This document shows positions 17,169-25,576 of a DNA stretch of 64,000 nt, piece by piece (the stretch's first letter is position 1; each line of letters starts with the position of its first letter). The notes beneath the pieces were generated by a model. It did no database searches. It saw only the letters and a list, made by a program, of their open reading frames with translations, and had not been told where the DNA came from. Position numbers and translations under genes: made by a program. Origin of the DNA: Pseudomonas poae (GTDB lineage: Bacteria > Pseudomonadota > Gammaproteobacteria > Pseudomonadales > Pseudomonadaceae); the NCBI RefSeq assembly GCF_001439785.1, contig NZ_JYLI01000023.1:35210-99209 (forward strand). The letters run 5' to 3'.

Positions 17169-17549
17169 TCAGTTTCCCAGTCGGGCCTGGCTGTAAGCGC
17201 CTTCGTAGGCCTTAACGACCGCCTCGGCGGCACCCTGGCAGGACTTCACGAATGCGACGATGTTGTCGTCGTTGTATTCGTCGTCGAAACCCCAGCCGAT
17301 TACCAGGTCCTTGATTTGCTGGGTTTGCTGCTCGGTGTCCACGGCAACCACTTCAGACCAAGAAGGTTTGTCGCCCAGCGCGGCCCGCGCCTTGTTCCGC
17401 GCCTCGTTCCATTCATCGAACAGAGCGGCAAGCTCGGTGCGATCCCGGTACTTGAAGGTGAATTCGACCTTCTCGGGTTCGCTGCCGACGATCGGGATCA
17501 GCACGGGCGCATTGAACGTAGCCTTTTGCGCAATACGGATCTTAGCCAT
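17169..17549 (-). CDS. Tail assembly chaperone G
   Basis: A 126-residue protein in the place of lambda gpG, with an N-terminal beta part (residues 8-32) and a helical C-terminus rich in Glu, Asp and Gln. It binds the tape measure during tail assembly and is not in the virion. Its last codons, CTG GGA AAC TGA, contain a classic slippery heptamer right before the stop. Confidence 0.85.
   Translation of the reverse strand: MAKIRIAQKATFNAPVLIPIVGSEPEKVEFTFKYRDRTELAALFDEWNEARNKARAALGDKPSWSEVVAVDTEQQTQQIKDLVIGWGFDDEYNDDNIVAFVKSCQGAAEAVVKAYEGAYSQARLGN
17172..17178 (-). promoter_or_regulatory. Slippery heptamer GGGAAAC for -1 ribosomal frameshift
   Basis: In the zero frame of G it reads G GGA AAC, exact X XXY YYZ form. 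Lambda uses GGGAAAG at the same place. Slipping -1 gives GGG AAA CTG ACC and continues into the T frame with no stop. The G stop codon follows directly. Confidence 0.85.
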
Positions 17550-17552
17550 GGG

Positions 17553-18209
17553 TTACACCGCCGCAGTCAGGTAGCGGGTCGGCTCGGCCTGCAACGCCAA
17601 ACTAACGGTTCGGGTCAGCAGGTTGTTGCGGGACACCGCTGGCTGCTTGGAGAACGACGTGTAGGTGCCGTACAGCAGAGTGTCGTTGCCGGGCAGGTTG
17701 AGACGCGCGGCTTCGATCTGCTTGCCGGCGTCAGCCTTCAGCAGCACCCCGTTGAACGCCTGGGCCGGATCGTCGGCGATGGTGAGCACCATGCTTGCCG
17801 CTGATTTGTCGGTGGGGATCTGCTTGCCCTGGTCGTCCTCGAGGAACACCACATCCAGATAGTTCTGTTCGCCGCCGGAGAAGGCCATGTCGGAGATTTG
17901 CGGGATCTGCACCCAAGTCAGCACCTTGCGCATCGTGCCCGCGCCGCCAGCGACCGGATAGACCTGCGTGTCGGTAGTGTCGATGCCTTCCAGGGTAATC
18001 GCCGTCGCGGTGGCCGCCTTCACGCGCACCACCTTGCTATCCAGCTTGCTCCAGCCAGACGTCAACAGAACAATATCGCCGGCAGCGATGGTGCTGCCGA
18101 CAACAGTGGCAACAGCCTCGGCGGCATTGCTGATAGCAGTGAACGCCAGTGCGGTCGCGTAGGTTGCGGCGTGCTGGAAGGTGCCGCCGTTCGGGAGTTT
18201 GTAGCCCAT
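17553..18209 (-). CDS. Major tail tube protein
   Basis: A 218-residue protein placed where lambda has V, the tube subunit. It is beta-rich with the core GGEQNYLDVVFLEDDQGKQ. I chose 18209 because AGAGGAA lies before it; a longer frame upstream would cross a terminator. A member of the HK97/lambda tail tube fold by position. Confidence 0.82.
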   Translation of the reverse strand: MGYKLPNGGTFQHAATYATALAFTAISNAAEAVATVVGSTIAAGDIVLLTSGWSKLDSKVVRVKAATATAITLEGIDTTDTQVYPVAGGAGTMRKVLTWVQIPQISDMAFSGGEQNYLDVVFLEDDQGKQIPTDKSAASMVLTIADDPAQAFNGVLLKADAGKQIEAARLNLPGNDTLLYGTYTSFSKQPAVSRNNLLTRTVSLALQAEPTRYLTAAV

Positions 18210-18233
18210 GGGGTATTTCCTCTTTGCAGATGT

Positions 18234-18256
18234 AAAAAAAACCGCTCGATGGCGGG
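18234..18256 (-). terminator. Hairpin terminator before the tail tube gene
   Basis: On the minus strand CCGC, a six-base loop and GCGG run into eight T. It separates the connector genes from the strongly needed tube gene. Confidence 0.65.
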
Positions 18257-18282
18257 TCTCTGGGTTTGCCCAATGGGCGGGA

Positions 18283-18699
18283 TCAGTTGGTGTCGGCTCG
18301 GTACAAGAACGAGACTGGAACGGTATAAGTTGAATCGCCTGTGATGCCGGGCCCTGGGTCAACTGGCGACATGGTCACCACGGTGACCGCGCCCTTCGCG
18401 TCCCTGGCGTATAGCGGGAACAGGTCAACAAGTTCGGTGGTGATTGGGTTGGTCTTGATCTTGCCGGTGCCCGCCGGCGCGATGATGCTGACCTGGAACA
18501 CTCCAGTGAACAGCCGGTGATCACCGCCGAGCGTGTTGCTCGCGGTGTCGCCCGGGATAGTGAAGGCCCGAAGGTACGTCTCGCCCTCAGCCGGCGCGTA
18601 GGCCGTGTTCTCGAAAACGATCTTGAACTTGTCCGACCTGGCAGCGTTCCAGGCGATGAGCTTGGCCTCGTAAATCGAGGCGATAATTGCGTGACTCAT
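18283..18699 (-). CDS. Tail terminator protein (DUF4128-like)
   Basis: A 138-residue protein equivalent in place to lambda U, which caps the tail tube. The pattern AWNAARSDKFKI and late PVSFLYRAD fits the DUF4128 group. Start overlaps the stop of the next upstream gene (ATGA). Confidence 0.78.
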   Translation of the reverse strand: MSHAIIASIYEAKLIAWNAARSDKFKIVFENTAYAPAEGETYLRAFTIPGDTASNTLGGDHRLFTGVFQVSIIAPAGTGKIKTNPITTELVDLFPLYARDAKGAVTVVTMSPVDPGPGITGDSTYTVPVSFLYRADTN

Positions 18700-19352
18700 A
18701 CCTGGTTGTTCCTGATGGCCTCCAGCACGATCTGCTGGAAGCGAGCCACGGTTACCCGGACCATACCGCCAGGGGCCTGGGTGGAATGGCCGAACTCCAG
18801 CGGGATCGCATAGGGCAAGTTGTTAACGATGAAAGCTGTCTGCCCCGCCTTGAACTCAATAGCGCCCGCCACAAGCCTTGCGGTTGCTTCGGTTCCTGTC
18901 GGGTCTGGGTGAATGCGGAAGCTGTTGTCGACAGAGCCGATGGAGAAATTCCAGTTCGCCCGAAAGCGCCCGCCAACATAGTCCCGGCCAGCCACCAAAC
19001 CATTCACGCTGAAGTTCTGGTCGCGCTCGGTCTTCGTTAGCGGTTTGGCATATTTCACGCCGCGCTTGAGGTTGCCCGCCTTCGTGAAGTTCGATTCGTT
19101 CAGGTTGATGAGCGTGTTGCGTACAGCGACTTTGAAGTCGTAGTCATCGGCAGCGCGGGAGTTGGCCTCGCGATGAGCAACGTTGGCAGCCCATATCTCA
19201 GGGTTGCCCACCGGCGACATGCGAATGATGCTGCTGCCGATCTCGATAATGACTTCGCGCAAGCTCGCGTCGATTGCCTCACTGGCCTGGGCGGCGAACT
19301 CGGCCAGGCTCAGGGCGAAGCTGCCGGACTGTCCGGCGCCTGCGCGGCTCAC
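18696..19352 (-). CDS. Tail completion protein (HK97 gp10/Z-like)
   Basis: A 218-residue protein in the position of lambda Z. The region RMSPVGNPEIWAANV and the C-terminal PYAIPLEFGHSTQAPGGM are typical of the HK97-gp10/minor tail Z group. It acts at the head-proximal tail end. It overlaps the genes on both sides by four bases. Confidence 0.75.
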   Translation of the reverse strand: MSRAGAGQSGSFALSLAEFAAQASEAIDASLREVIIEIGSSIIRMSPVGNPEIWAANVAHREANSRAADDYDFKVAVRNTLINLNESNFTKAGNLKRGVKYAKPLTKTERDQNFSVNGLVAGRDYVGGRFRANWNFSIGSVDNSFRIHPDPTGTEATARLVAGAIEFKAGQTAFIVNNLPYAIPLEFGHSTQAPGGMVRVTVARFQQIVLEAIRNNQV

Positions 19353-19717
19353 GACCGCACCTGCAGCTCGTACAGGATCGGCGTGCCGGCGGGATTGATC
19401 TCTTTCAGCGTAGGGACGATTGACCAGGTGCGGCCTTGGGCAACCACCTTGTCGAGCAGGCCGGGCACCCAGGCCAAGCCCTGCGCGGCGATCTTAAGCT
19501 TCTTGTCGCCCTGCCTGATGAGGCTGTTGTTCTGGAATTCGAGGCCGGTGAAGTCAAGCAGGATGCCCTGGGCGGTTTGCTCGACGGTCGCGCCCGGCGC
19601 TTCGCCACCCGTCTCGGGGTCGTACTCGCCCGGTTCAGTCTTGCTGATGGTCACAGGCTGGCCGAACTCTGTGATCATCTCCAGAGCCATCACGGCCATT
19701 TCGTCGTAAAAGGCCAT
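19349..19717 (-). CDS. Head-tail joining (head closure) protein
   Basis: A 122-residue beta-rich protein in the slot of the head-closure proteins. Start 19717 is preferred to 19729 because GGAG lies nine bases upstream of it. Family assignment rests mainly on gene order and size. Confidence 0.7.
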   Translation of the reverse strand: MAFYDEMAVMALEMITEFGQPVTISKTEPGEYDPETGGEAPGATVEQTAQGILLDFTGLEFQNNSLIRQGDKKLKIAAQGLAWVPGLLDKVVAQGRTWSIVPTLKEINPAGTPILYELQVRS

Positions 19718-19734
19718 TATGGTCTCCATTACAG

Positions 19735-20238
19735 CTATGCGCGCACTGCGAACAGCCCACGCTTTTGAAGGTAGTCGGCAAACTGCGTAGCGCTCGGCCG
19801 GTCCGGTGCCGCCGGCAACAGCCGACCACTGGTGTTGGAGATCGTCGCGTACTCGCGAGTTACCGCGCCTTCGACGCGCTCCAGCGTTACCGCGCCTTTG
19901 CGCTTCTCCACCGGGTCGATATCGTCCTGATGGATCTCGGCGGCCAGGGCCATCTGCCCGTACTGGATTCGCGCGGGCAGGTAGTTGTCTGGCTTGATCT
20001 GGAAGTCCAGCTCAACACCCCGGCGCGGCCAGGCCAGTGCCTGCTCGCTGCTCATCTTGCGGCCTTTCCAGGTCTTGCCATCCATCGCCAAGGCAGCCCG
20101 TCGCAGCAGCGCTTCCTGCTCGGGAGCGCCTGCGGGGATGACCGTGCCGAATTTAAAGGCATACAGGGCCAGGTCCTCGGCGCTCGCATAGCTTTCGGCG
20201 TCAGGCTTGCCGGTGCCGTCCTCGATGATGAGTGTCAT
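19735..20238 (-). CDS. Head-tail connector, DnaT-like fold
   Basis: A 167-residue protein starting MTLIIEDGTGKPDAESYAS, the signature of the phage DnaT-like connector group. A central WPRRGVELDF fits the same group. It would form the ring below the portal. Last gene before the coiled-coil protein after the capsid gene. Confidence 0.75.
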   Translation of the reverse strand: MTLIIEDGTGKPDAESYASAEDLALYAFKFGTVIPAGAPEQEALLRRAALAMDGKTWKGRKMSSEQALAWPRRGVELDFQIKPDNYLPARIQYGQMALAAEIHQDDIDPVEKRKGAVTLERVEGAVTREYATISNTSGRLLPAAPDRPSATQFADYLQKRGLFAVRA

Positions 20239-20296
20239 GCGTCAACTCGCTGGAATGGTTTGAGATCGGCCACCGGGTCACCGGCAGCCAGCAGTA

Positions 20297-20872
20297 TTAC
20301 TCCTTGGGCAGCTCAGCTACGAGCTTTTCCAGGGATTCTTTGGAGGCGTTGGCCCGGTATGGCACCTTCGCTTGGTCGAGCTTAGCCTTCAGTTCGGCGA
20401 TTTCCTTCGCCTCAGCATCCACCTGACCGGCTTTCTCGACCTGCTGGAGAAGGTCATCTACCTGCAGTTGCAGGGTTTTCACCTTCTCCACTTCACCATC
20501 ACGCTCGCGGATGAGGCTTTCAACGCCCGCATTTACCGCCTCGAATACCTGAAATAGGCGATCAGCGATAGGGCCAAGTTCGCCTTCGGGGCGCACCAGC
20601 GCCTGATCAGCGAATGACTCGACGATCAGGCCGACAGATTCGAGTTCGGCACGGAATGCATCGATATTGACGCTGGAGTTACCACCATCGATCAGCAGCA
20701 CCTTCGGCACCTCCTTGACCGTCACGTCAGGCACATCGTCGGCAGCATTCTCGCGGCTTTCGGTAACGCTTGCGTCGACAATACGCAGGCCATTCGCTTT
20801 GGCCAACGCCTTTACGTCCTCCTGATACTGGTGGAATGGACCAGGCAGATACCAGATGTTCTTGTTACTCAT
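20297..20872 (-). CDS. Capsid-adjacent protein with coiled coil, unknown function
   Basis: A 191-residue protein. Residues about 105-160 are heptad-rich. The C-terminus (KVPYRANASKESLEKLVAELPKE) looks like a short HeH/LEM-type DNA- or membrane-binding helix pair. It follows the major capsid gene. Similar proteins occur near capsid genes in other phages, without known role. Confidence 0.65.
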   Translation of the reverse strand: MSNKNIWYLPGPFHQYQEDVKALAKANGLRIVDASVTESRENAADDVPDVTVKEVPKVLLIDGGNSSVNIDAFRAELESVGLIVESFADQALVRPEGELGPIADRLFQVFEAVNAGVESLIRERDGEVEKVKTLQLQVDDLLQQVEKAGQVDAEAKEIAELKAKLDQAKVPYRANASKESLEKLVAELPKE

Positions 20873-20921
20873 GATCGTGTCCTCGCCAAGCCGGGCACTG
20901 GGCCCGACTCAGCTATCAGGG

Positions 20922-21890
20922 TTACTTGGAGGCGTCACCGATCAGAGCCACACCGGCGGTGTGCTTGATGCTGGTGGCGGTCTTGTCCCAGTTGGTACCG
21001 GTCGCCAGCTCGGCGTCGGTTGGCGACTTGCCGCCGGTGGTGGTGTCCCAGGTGTAGCCCTTCAGGCCCAGGCCAAAGGTGTAGTCGGTCTGGAGCGTGG
21101 TTTCGATACGCTCCTTGCCGTTGGTGGTCTGGACGTTGCTGATGATGTCGCGGCCGTCGTGGACCAGCGCAGCGCCTTGCACCAGGGACAGGATGATTTC
21201 CTTGTTCGGGGTACCGGCCTGCATCAGTGCCGGGGCATCCGTCACCACGGAGATCTTGCCCAGAATGTCGATCACGCGGACGTTACCGGCCTGGAACAGT
21301 TGGTTCTGGTTCGCCAGGTTCTGGCCGACCAACTTGTGGTAGCTGGTGCCCTGCATCACCTGGGTTACCAGGTTCTGGCTGGCTTCGCCGAACTTCGCGT
21401 GGGAGTTGTTCAGGCCGGCGTAGGTGATGCCAGCGGTAGCCGACACATCGTTTACCGCGGCGGCCTGTGCGGTGATCGCGGCAACCAGGGCGGCGATCGC
21501 GGTGTTCAGTTGGTCCTTCAGCAGGATTTCAGCGAACGCGCGACTGGCGACTTCAATGCCTTGCGCGGTTGGGCGCTCCAGCCAGGTCATCTGCGACGGC
21601 TCGTAGCGGATCGGGCCGAAACCGCCGGCTACCTTCACCGAAGTGTTCTTCAGCTCGGTCAGATCGGTTGCAGCAACCGCGGCGTTCGCGCTGTAGCGAT
21701 CCACGCGGCGCTGGGCGGCGGCCAGGGTCTGGAAGAACGACTCTTGGAGGAAGTCACCAGTGAAGCCGTCCGGAGACAGCACGATTGCTCCGCGGCTGGC
21801 GGCGTTGAACGCGGCGAGATACTGATCCAGCGTCTCGAGAGTCGCCGGCATGATGTATTCGTTGAAAACCTGCATTTGCGACAGGGGCAT
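20922..21890 (-). CDS. Major capsid protein
   Basis: A 322-residue protein directly downstream of a scaffold-like gene. It begins MPLSQMQVFNEYIMPAT and is Ala-rich in the middle, as in a group of phage major capsid proteins made with a separate scaffold. The size fits an HK97-fold shell protein without a delta domain. GGAA precedes the start. Confidence 0.85.
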   Translation of the reverse strand: MPLSQMQVFNEYIMPATLETLDQYLAAFNAASRGAIVLSPDGFTGDFLQESFFQTLAAAQRRVDRYSANAAVAATDLTELKNTSVKVAGGFGPIRYEPSQMTWLERPTAQGIEVASRAFAEILLKDQLNTAIAALVAAITAQAAAVNDVSATAGITYAGLNNSHAKFGEASQNLVTQVMQGTSYHKLVGQNLANQNQLFQAGNVRVIDILGKISVVTDAPALMQAGTPNKEIILSLVQGAALVHDGRDIISNVQTTNGKERIETTLQTDYTFGLGLKGYTWDTTTGGKSPTDAELATGTNWDKTATSIKHTAGVALIGDASK

Positions 21891-21901
21891 GAGTTATTTC
21901 C

Positions 21902-22609
21902 TTACGATTGAGGGAGATCTGGGAACCGGCTTGCGATAGCAGCCGTCCGTTCCTCTTTGGTGCCGCCGATTTTTCCTTTTGCGGCCCCGCCGCCACCTCC
22001 AGCACCAGCAGCCCCGCCGCCAGATGCCTTGCTACCCGCGATCAACGGCGCGAAGGCCGTGTCGTTTGCGAATTCTGCTTTCAGCTCATCCAGCGTTGCC
22101 GCCGAGAGCTTGCCCTGCTGGTCGAGGACGACCACAACAGGCTTCCCGTCGCGCTGCTCGACGCTCAGACGGCGCTCGATGTGCGGCAACAGGGCTTTGG
22201 CGCTGCCTGGAATTGCCAGGGCAGACGCGATGTCAGTAGCGGTACGGCCCACGGTCAGATCCCGGATCTGAGTGCTCAGCGTTCCACGCTCCTGTTCCAG
22301 CATGCCGTTCAGCTCAGCTTCGCGGCGGTTGTACTTTTCAGACCAGGACTTTTCGAGCTCCTCGACGTTGCCGGACTTGCGGGCGGCTTCTTCACGCTCC
22401 AGTCGGGCCTGCTCTTCTGCGTCCTTGCGGGCCTTCTCGGCGGCTTTTTTCTCGCCAAGCAGCTCGTCGACCTTGGCCTTCAGGCCAGATACGTCTTCTT
22501 GCTGCGGCAGACCTTCAATGCCGAGTACGAACTTGCCGTCCTTCTCGGTGTAAAGAGCGCGCACGGCTTCATCTACCCCTTCCAGGGTATCCAGTTGGAA
22601 TTTCAACAT
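21902..22609 (-). CDS. Capsid scaffold protein
   Basis: A 235-residue protein. Residues about 40-105 are a highly charged coiled coil. The end is a Gly/Ala-rich linker followed by a short basic tail. It has the classic order, just before the capsid gene. Start 22609 has GGGAG upstream; the longer frame would cross a terminator. Confidence 0.82.
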   Translation of the reverse strand: MLKFQLDTLEGVDEAVRALYTEKDGKFVLGIEGLPQQEDVSGLKAKVDELLGEKKAAEKARKDAEEQARLEREEAARKSGNVEELEKSWSEKYNRREAELNGMLEQERGTLSTQIRDLTVGRTATDIASALAIPGSAKALLPHIERRLSVEQRDGKPVVVVLDQQGKLSAATLDELKAEFANDTAFAPLIAGSKASGGGAAGAGGGGGAAKGKIGGTKEERTAAIASRFPDLPQS

Positions 22610-22654
22610 TTGGTGTCTCCCAGAGACGTAGGTGCAGGCCCTGCCTGCGGGCAT

Positions 22655-22684
22655 AAAAAAACCCGCTGTTGAGGCGGGTTTTTC
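22655..22684. terminator. Bidirectional terminator before the scaffold gene
   Basis: ACCCGC, a seven-base loop and GCGGGT have seven A before and a T run after, so it can act on either strand. Confidence 0.8.
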
Positions 22685-22699
22685 AGAGATGGGATGCTC

Positions 22700-22990
22700 T
22701 TACACTTCTACCGGCCCTTTTGCACTGACCAGTTGGTGAGAGCCTTTAATCTTTAGGTGAATCAAATTTTCGCCGTTAATGCGCACCGGCCTCCCCAGAA
22801 CCATGGGTTCCGTGAACGTCAAGCCAGTCCCCTCTAATACCCTGCATATTTCATCGCGCTGTTCGTCACTCAGCTCATAGGTATTTTGAGATGTCACTGC
22901 ATAGTTTTTTTCGAGCTGTTCATCTGTTTGCTGTTTTAGATCTACAGACACTGGCAACAAAACATGGGGATAGTCGTATGGCGCGGTCAC
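22700..22990 (-). CDS. Small protein between head and scaffold genes, unknown
   Basis: A 96-residue acidic protein starting MTAPYDYPHVLLPVS. AT content is higher than in its neighbours, which suggests a later insertion in the head module. No family recognised. Confidence 0.6.
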   Translation of the reverse strand: MTAPYDYPHVLLPVSVDLKQQTDEQLEKNYAVTSQNTYELSDEQRDEICRVLEGTGLTFTEPMVLGRPVRINGENLIHLKIKGSHQLVSAKGPVEV

Positions 22991-23046
22991 TGCTCAAGTC
23001 CTTTGATTTGCAAACCGTCATTGGTCTGCTCATGACATGCTACTTT

Positions 23047-24141
23047 TCACACGCCCGACAATCCAGATCTCTCAAAAGCCAAAGGCTCTAAAGCACGCAT
23101 TTGAGTAAGCGTCAACGGGGCGAAATTGCGATCGAGTTGCAGCTCAGCGAAGCGCTCGACGCTCAGACCTCCTTCACGGAATAACTTGGCACGAACCGGG
23201 CCAATGGCCTTGTCCTGAAACGCCGCAGGCTGCTGCTTGAGCCAGTCGTAATAGCTGAGGTCAGCCCTAACCTGCTGGGCACCGCCGTCACCTATGGATG
23301 CCCGCGTGGCGTCCTTGGCAAACAAGGCGCTGAAGCGAGTCACCGCAACCACCGTCGAGCGACAGTTGATATGGATCGGTGGCCTAGGCCCCTCAGTCAG
23401 CTTGAACCGTTGCTTATCCAGCGTCCGGCACTGGCTGGTGGTCTTCGAATCTAGGGTGCTGACCCACTCCACCGACTGCACGACATCGGCGTTCTCCTTC
23501 AGCGTCTCCATTCGCGCCTGGGTGGCGACGTGCTGCACCGCCGTCCGCACGATGGCGCCGGCGTTGCGGTTTGTCGTGGCCAGGATGCCGTCGTTGTACT
23601 GGAGCGCCTTGGTGCCGCGAATGTTCTTAATGATCTGGAAGTTGGTTTGGCCTTCGAAGAAGCCCTGCCTGATCGCCCCTGTGAGGCGTTGTCGCTCGGT
23701 GGCGGTGAAGCCATCAATGAACGACTTGAGCAGCTTCCCGCCGTCGGCACCGCGCACACTGAGCGGGTTGGCGAGGATTGCCGCGCGGATCGCAGCAGCA
23801 CCTGGCACCGCCGCGTCGAAGGTGACACCCACCGGTGCCGCCCGGGTCAGGCTGGTTGCTTCAAACTCGGCTTCGTAGTTGGCGATATTCACCAGGTCGA
23901 GGTTCAGCTTCTCGCTGTACCGATCGAAGATGCCCAGCAGCAGGCTGTCGACCTCGCTCAGCAGCCGCTCCAGGCGGGCAACGGTGTAGTCCGTCAGGTC
24001 TGTCCGAGTCAGCCGCTCACGAATCGAGCGGTCGATCTCCTTGAGGAAGGGTGCGAACTTCTTCACCTCTCCCGACTTCAGCTGCTCCAGGAACACCGCG
24101 TGCCGGATGGTGGCGTCAAGGATTGCTTGGTTTGCCGCCAT
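23047..24141 (-). CDS. Phage head morphogenesis protein (SPP1 gp7/Mu F type)
   Basis: A 364-residue minor head protein. The C-terminal motif is clear: WVSTLDSKTTSQCRTLDKQ, followed by PPIHINCRST, as in the gp7/F family. The N-terminus is helical. It lies right after portal and overlaps it by 26 bases, the normal order. It is packaged in the procapsid and may leave with DNA. Confidence 0.9.
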   Translation of the reverse strand: MAANQAILDATIRHAVFLEQLKSGEVKKFAPFLKEIDRSIRERLTRTDLTDYTVARLERLLSEVDSLLLGIFDRYSEKLNLDLVNIANYEAEFEATSLTRAAPVGVTFDAAVPGAAAIRAAILANPLSVRGADGGKLLKSFIDGFTATERQRLTGAIRQGFFEGQTNFQIIKNIRGTKALQYNDGILATTNRNAGAIVRTAVQHVATQARMETLKENADVVQSVEWVSTLDSKTTSQCRTLDKQRFKLTEGPRPPIHINCRSTVVAVTRFSALFAKDATRASIGDGGAQQVRADLSYYDWLKQQPAAFQDKAIGPVRAKLFREGGLSVERFAELQLDRNFAPLTLTQMRALEPLAFERSGLSGV

Positions 24142-25576
24142 TCGGAATTACCTCGTCGTCATCCAGGTCAGGCCCAGTGCTTTGCGCTTCCAGTTCACCG
24201 CGGATGTCGTCGTCGGTCTTCTCCGGGTTGATCACGCCACGGTCACGCAGGTATTGCCAGAAGTCGCCTTCGGGTAGCTTGCCGCCCTGAACTGCGTTGA
24301 ACAGCGCCGCAAGGATCGTTGCATCCAGAGTGATCTGGCTGAAGTCTTGGTTGAGTTTGTAGACCACTTCGCCGGGGGCATTCACGAACTCGGCCATCCA
24401 CGTAAGGCACTGGCTGTACGCCTCGCTGACGTTGCTCACCACCAGGGAGAGAACGCTGTGTTCGGCGGCGCTGTCGTTGTCGGCCTGGGTTGCGGTCTTC
24501 ACCGCACTGCCGCGCTCAATCAGTCGGGCGCCCAGGGACACCATGTCCTGCTTCTTGGCGTCCATGGCCTCTTTCACAAGCGTATTCGGCTCAGGTTGAG
24601 CAAAGCCGCACGATCCGCTGGCGGGAAGCGTCAGCGGCGCCCTGGAGCCGACATAAATGCCATTTGCCTCAAGGTGATCGCGCCAGGCCTCGTCCAGCCC
24701 CGAAATCCAGAACTGCGGCTGGCCCGAGAACCAGACTGAGTCCTCATAGTCAGCGCTGTTGCAGTAATGGCCGATGTTCAGCACGGCCATGTCGTACAAC
24801 GGCGAGTCATCGATGCTGGTGTCGTTGTTCTCGCTGCCGAGAAATTGAAAGGGAATCACGCGCCATGGTTGCCCAGCGCCATTGAGCGGCGTGAATGGCG
24901 GGATGACCATTGCCGTCTCGCTTGAGCTTTCCTGCCACAGCTCCTGGGTATACACGCCGGCGACATCCAGACGCAGCACGCGGTACTGCACAACCTTTTC
25001 GCTACCAAAGCCATCATCAGTGTCGATGTCTGCCTCTTCGCGCAGCACCACCAGGCTCAGCAGGTGCTGACCGCCGACCTTGCGGGTCTTCCAGTTCCGG
25101 ATTGATTCGGCCGGGTAGCTCGCAACGTTCGCACGGGCGCGCCCTGCCTGCTCATCTGCCTTGCTCACTGTGCCGGCCTGCACCGCAGCGTAATCCACCA
25201 GCAGACCGTGACGGCCTACCTCGAGCAGATGCCCGATGACCGACTGCGACTGCTGGTAAACGCTCACTCCCTGCCCGTCGACGTCCGTGGACACGTAATC
25301 GAGCGCGCCGGGAACGGTCAGCGTCGGCCACGTACGAAATACGGCACCTACCAAACTGTGTTTCGTACGGCCTGTGGCGTTGTAGAACACAGCGCGTTGC
25401 TTATAGGACTTGTACCGCTCGATGTTCTCAGGACTGGTGTCGTGATGGTTGGGCTTGGGCAAATACACATCGCCGCGCCCCTTTACCGTCTCGGAGCCCT
25501 TGCACACGTCGCGCACCAGCCGCCAACGGGACTGTGCCGCGTCGTACTCCGGGCGGGTGTATGTGACGTCTGCCAT
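24116..25576 (-). CDS. Portal protein (DUF4055 type)
   Basis: A 486-residue protein between terminase and head morphogenesis genes. It begins MADVTYTRPEYDAAQSRWRL and has IERYKSYKQRAVFYNATGRT at about 53-72, typical of DUF4055 portals. It forms the dodecameric DNA gate. Its start overlaps the terminase stop by one base. Confidence 0.88.
   Translation of the reverse strand: MADVTYTRPEYDAAQSRWRLVRDVCKGSETVKGRGDVYLPKPNHHDTSPENIERYKSYKQRAVFYNATGRTKHSLVGAVFRTWPTLTVPGALDYVSTDVDGQGVSVYQQSQSVIGHLLEVGRHGLLVDYAAVQAGTVSKADEQAGRARANVASYPAESIRNWKTRKVGGQHLLSLVVLREEADIDTDDGFGSEKVVQYRVLRLDVAGVYTQELWQESSSETAMVIPPFTPLNGAGQPWRVIPFQFLGSENNDTSIDDSPLYDMAVLNIGHYCNSADYEDSVWFSGQPQFWISGLDEAWRDHLEANGIYVGSRAPLTLPASGSCGFAQPEPNTLVKEAMDAKKQDMVSLGARLIERGSAVKTATQADNDSAAEHSVLSLVVSNVSEAYSQCLTWMAEFVNAPGEVVYKLNQDFSQITLDATILAALFNAVQGGKLPEGDFWQYLRDRGVINPEKTDDDIRGELEAQSTGPDLDDDEVIPNGGKPSNP

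Noticed and set aside
20856..21911. A 351-codon plus-strand frame
   Set aside because: Antisense to the major capsid gene, which is well supported; Gly/Leu/Val/Arg-rich shadow composition.
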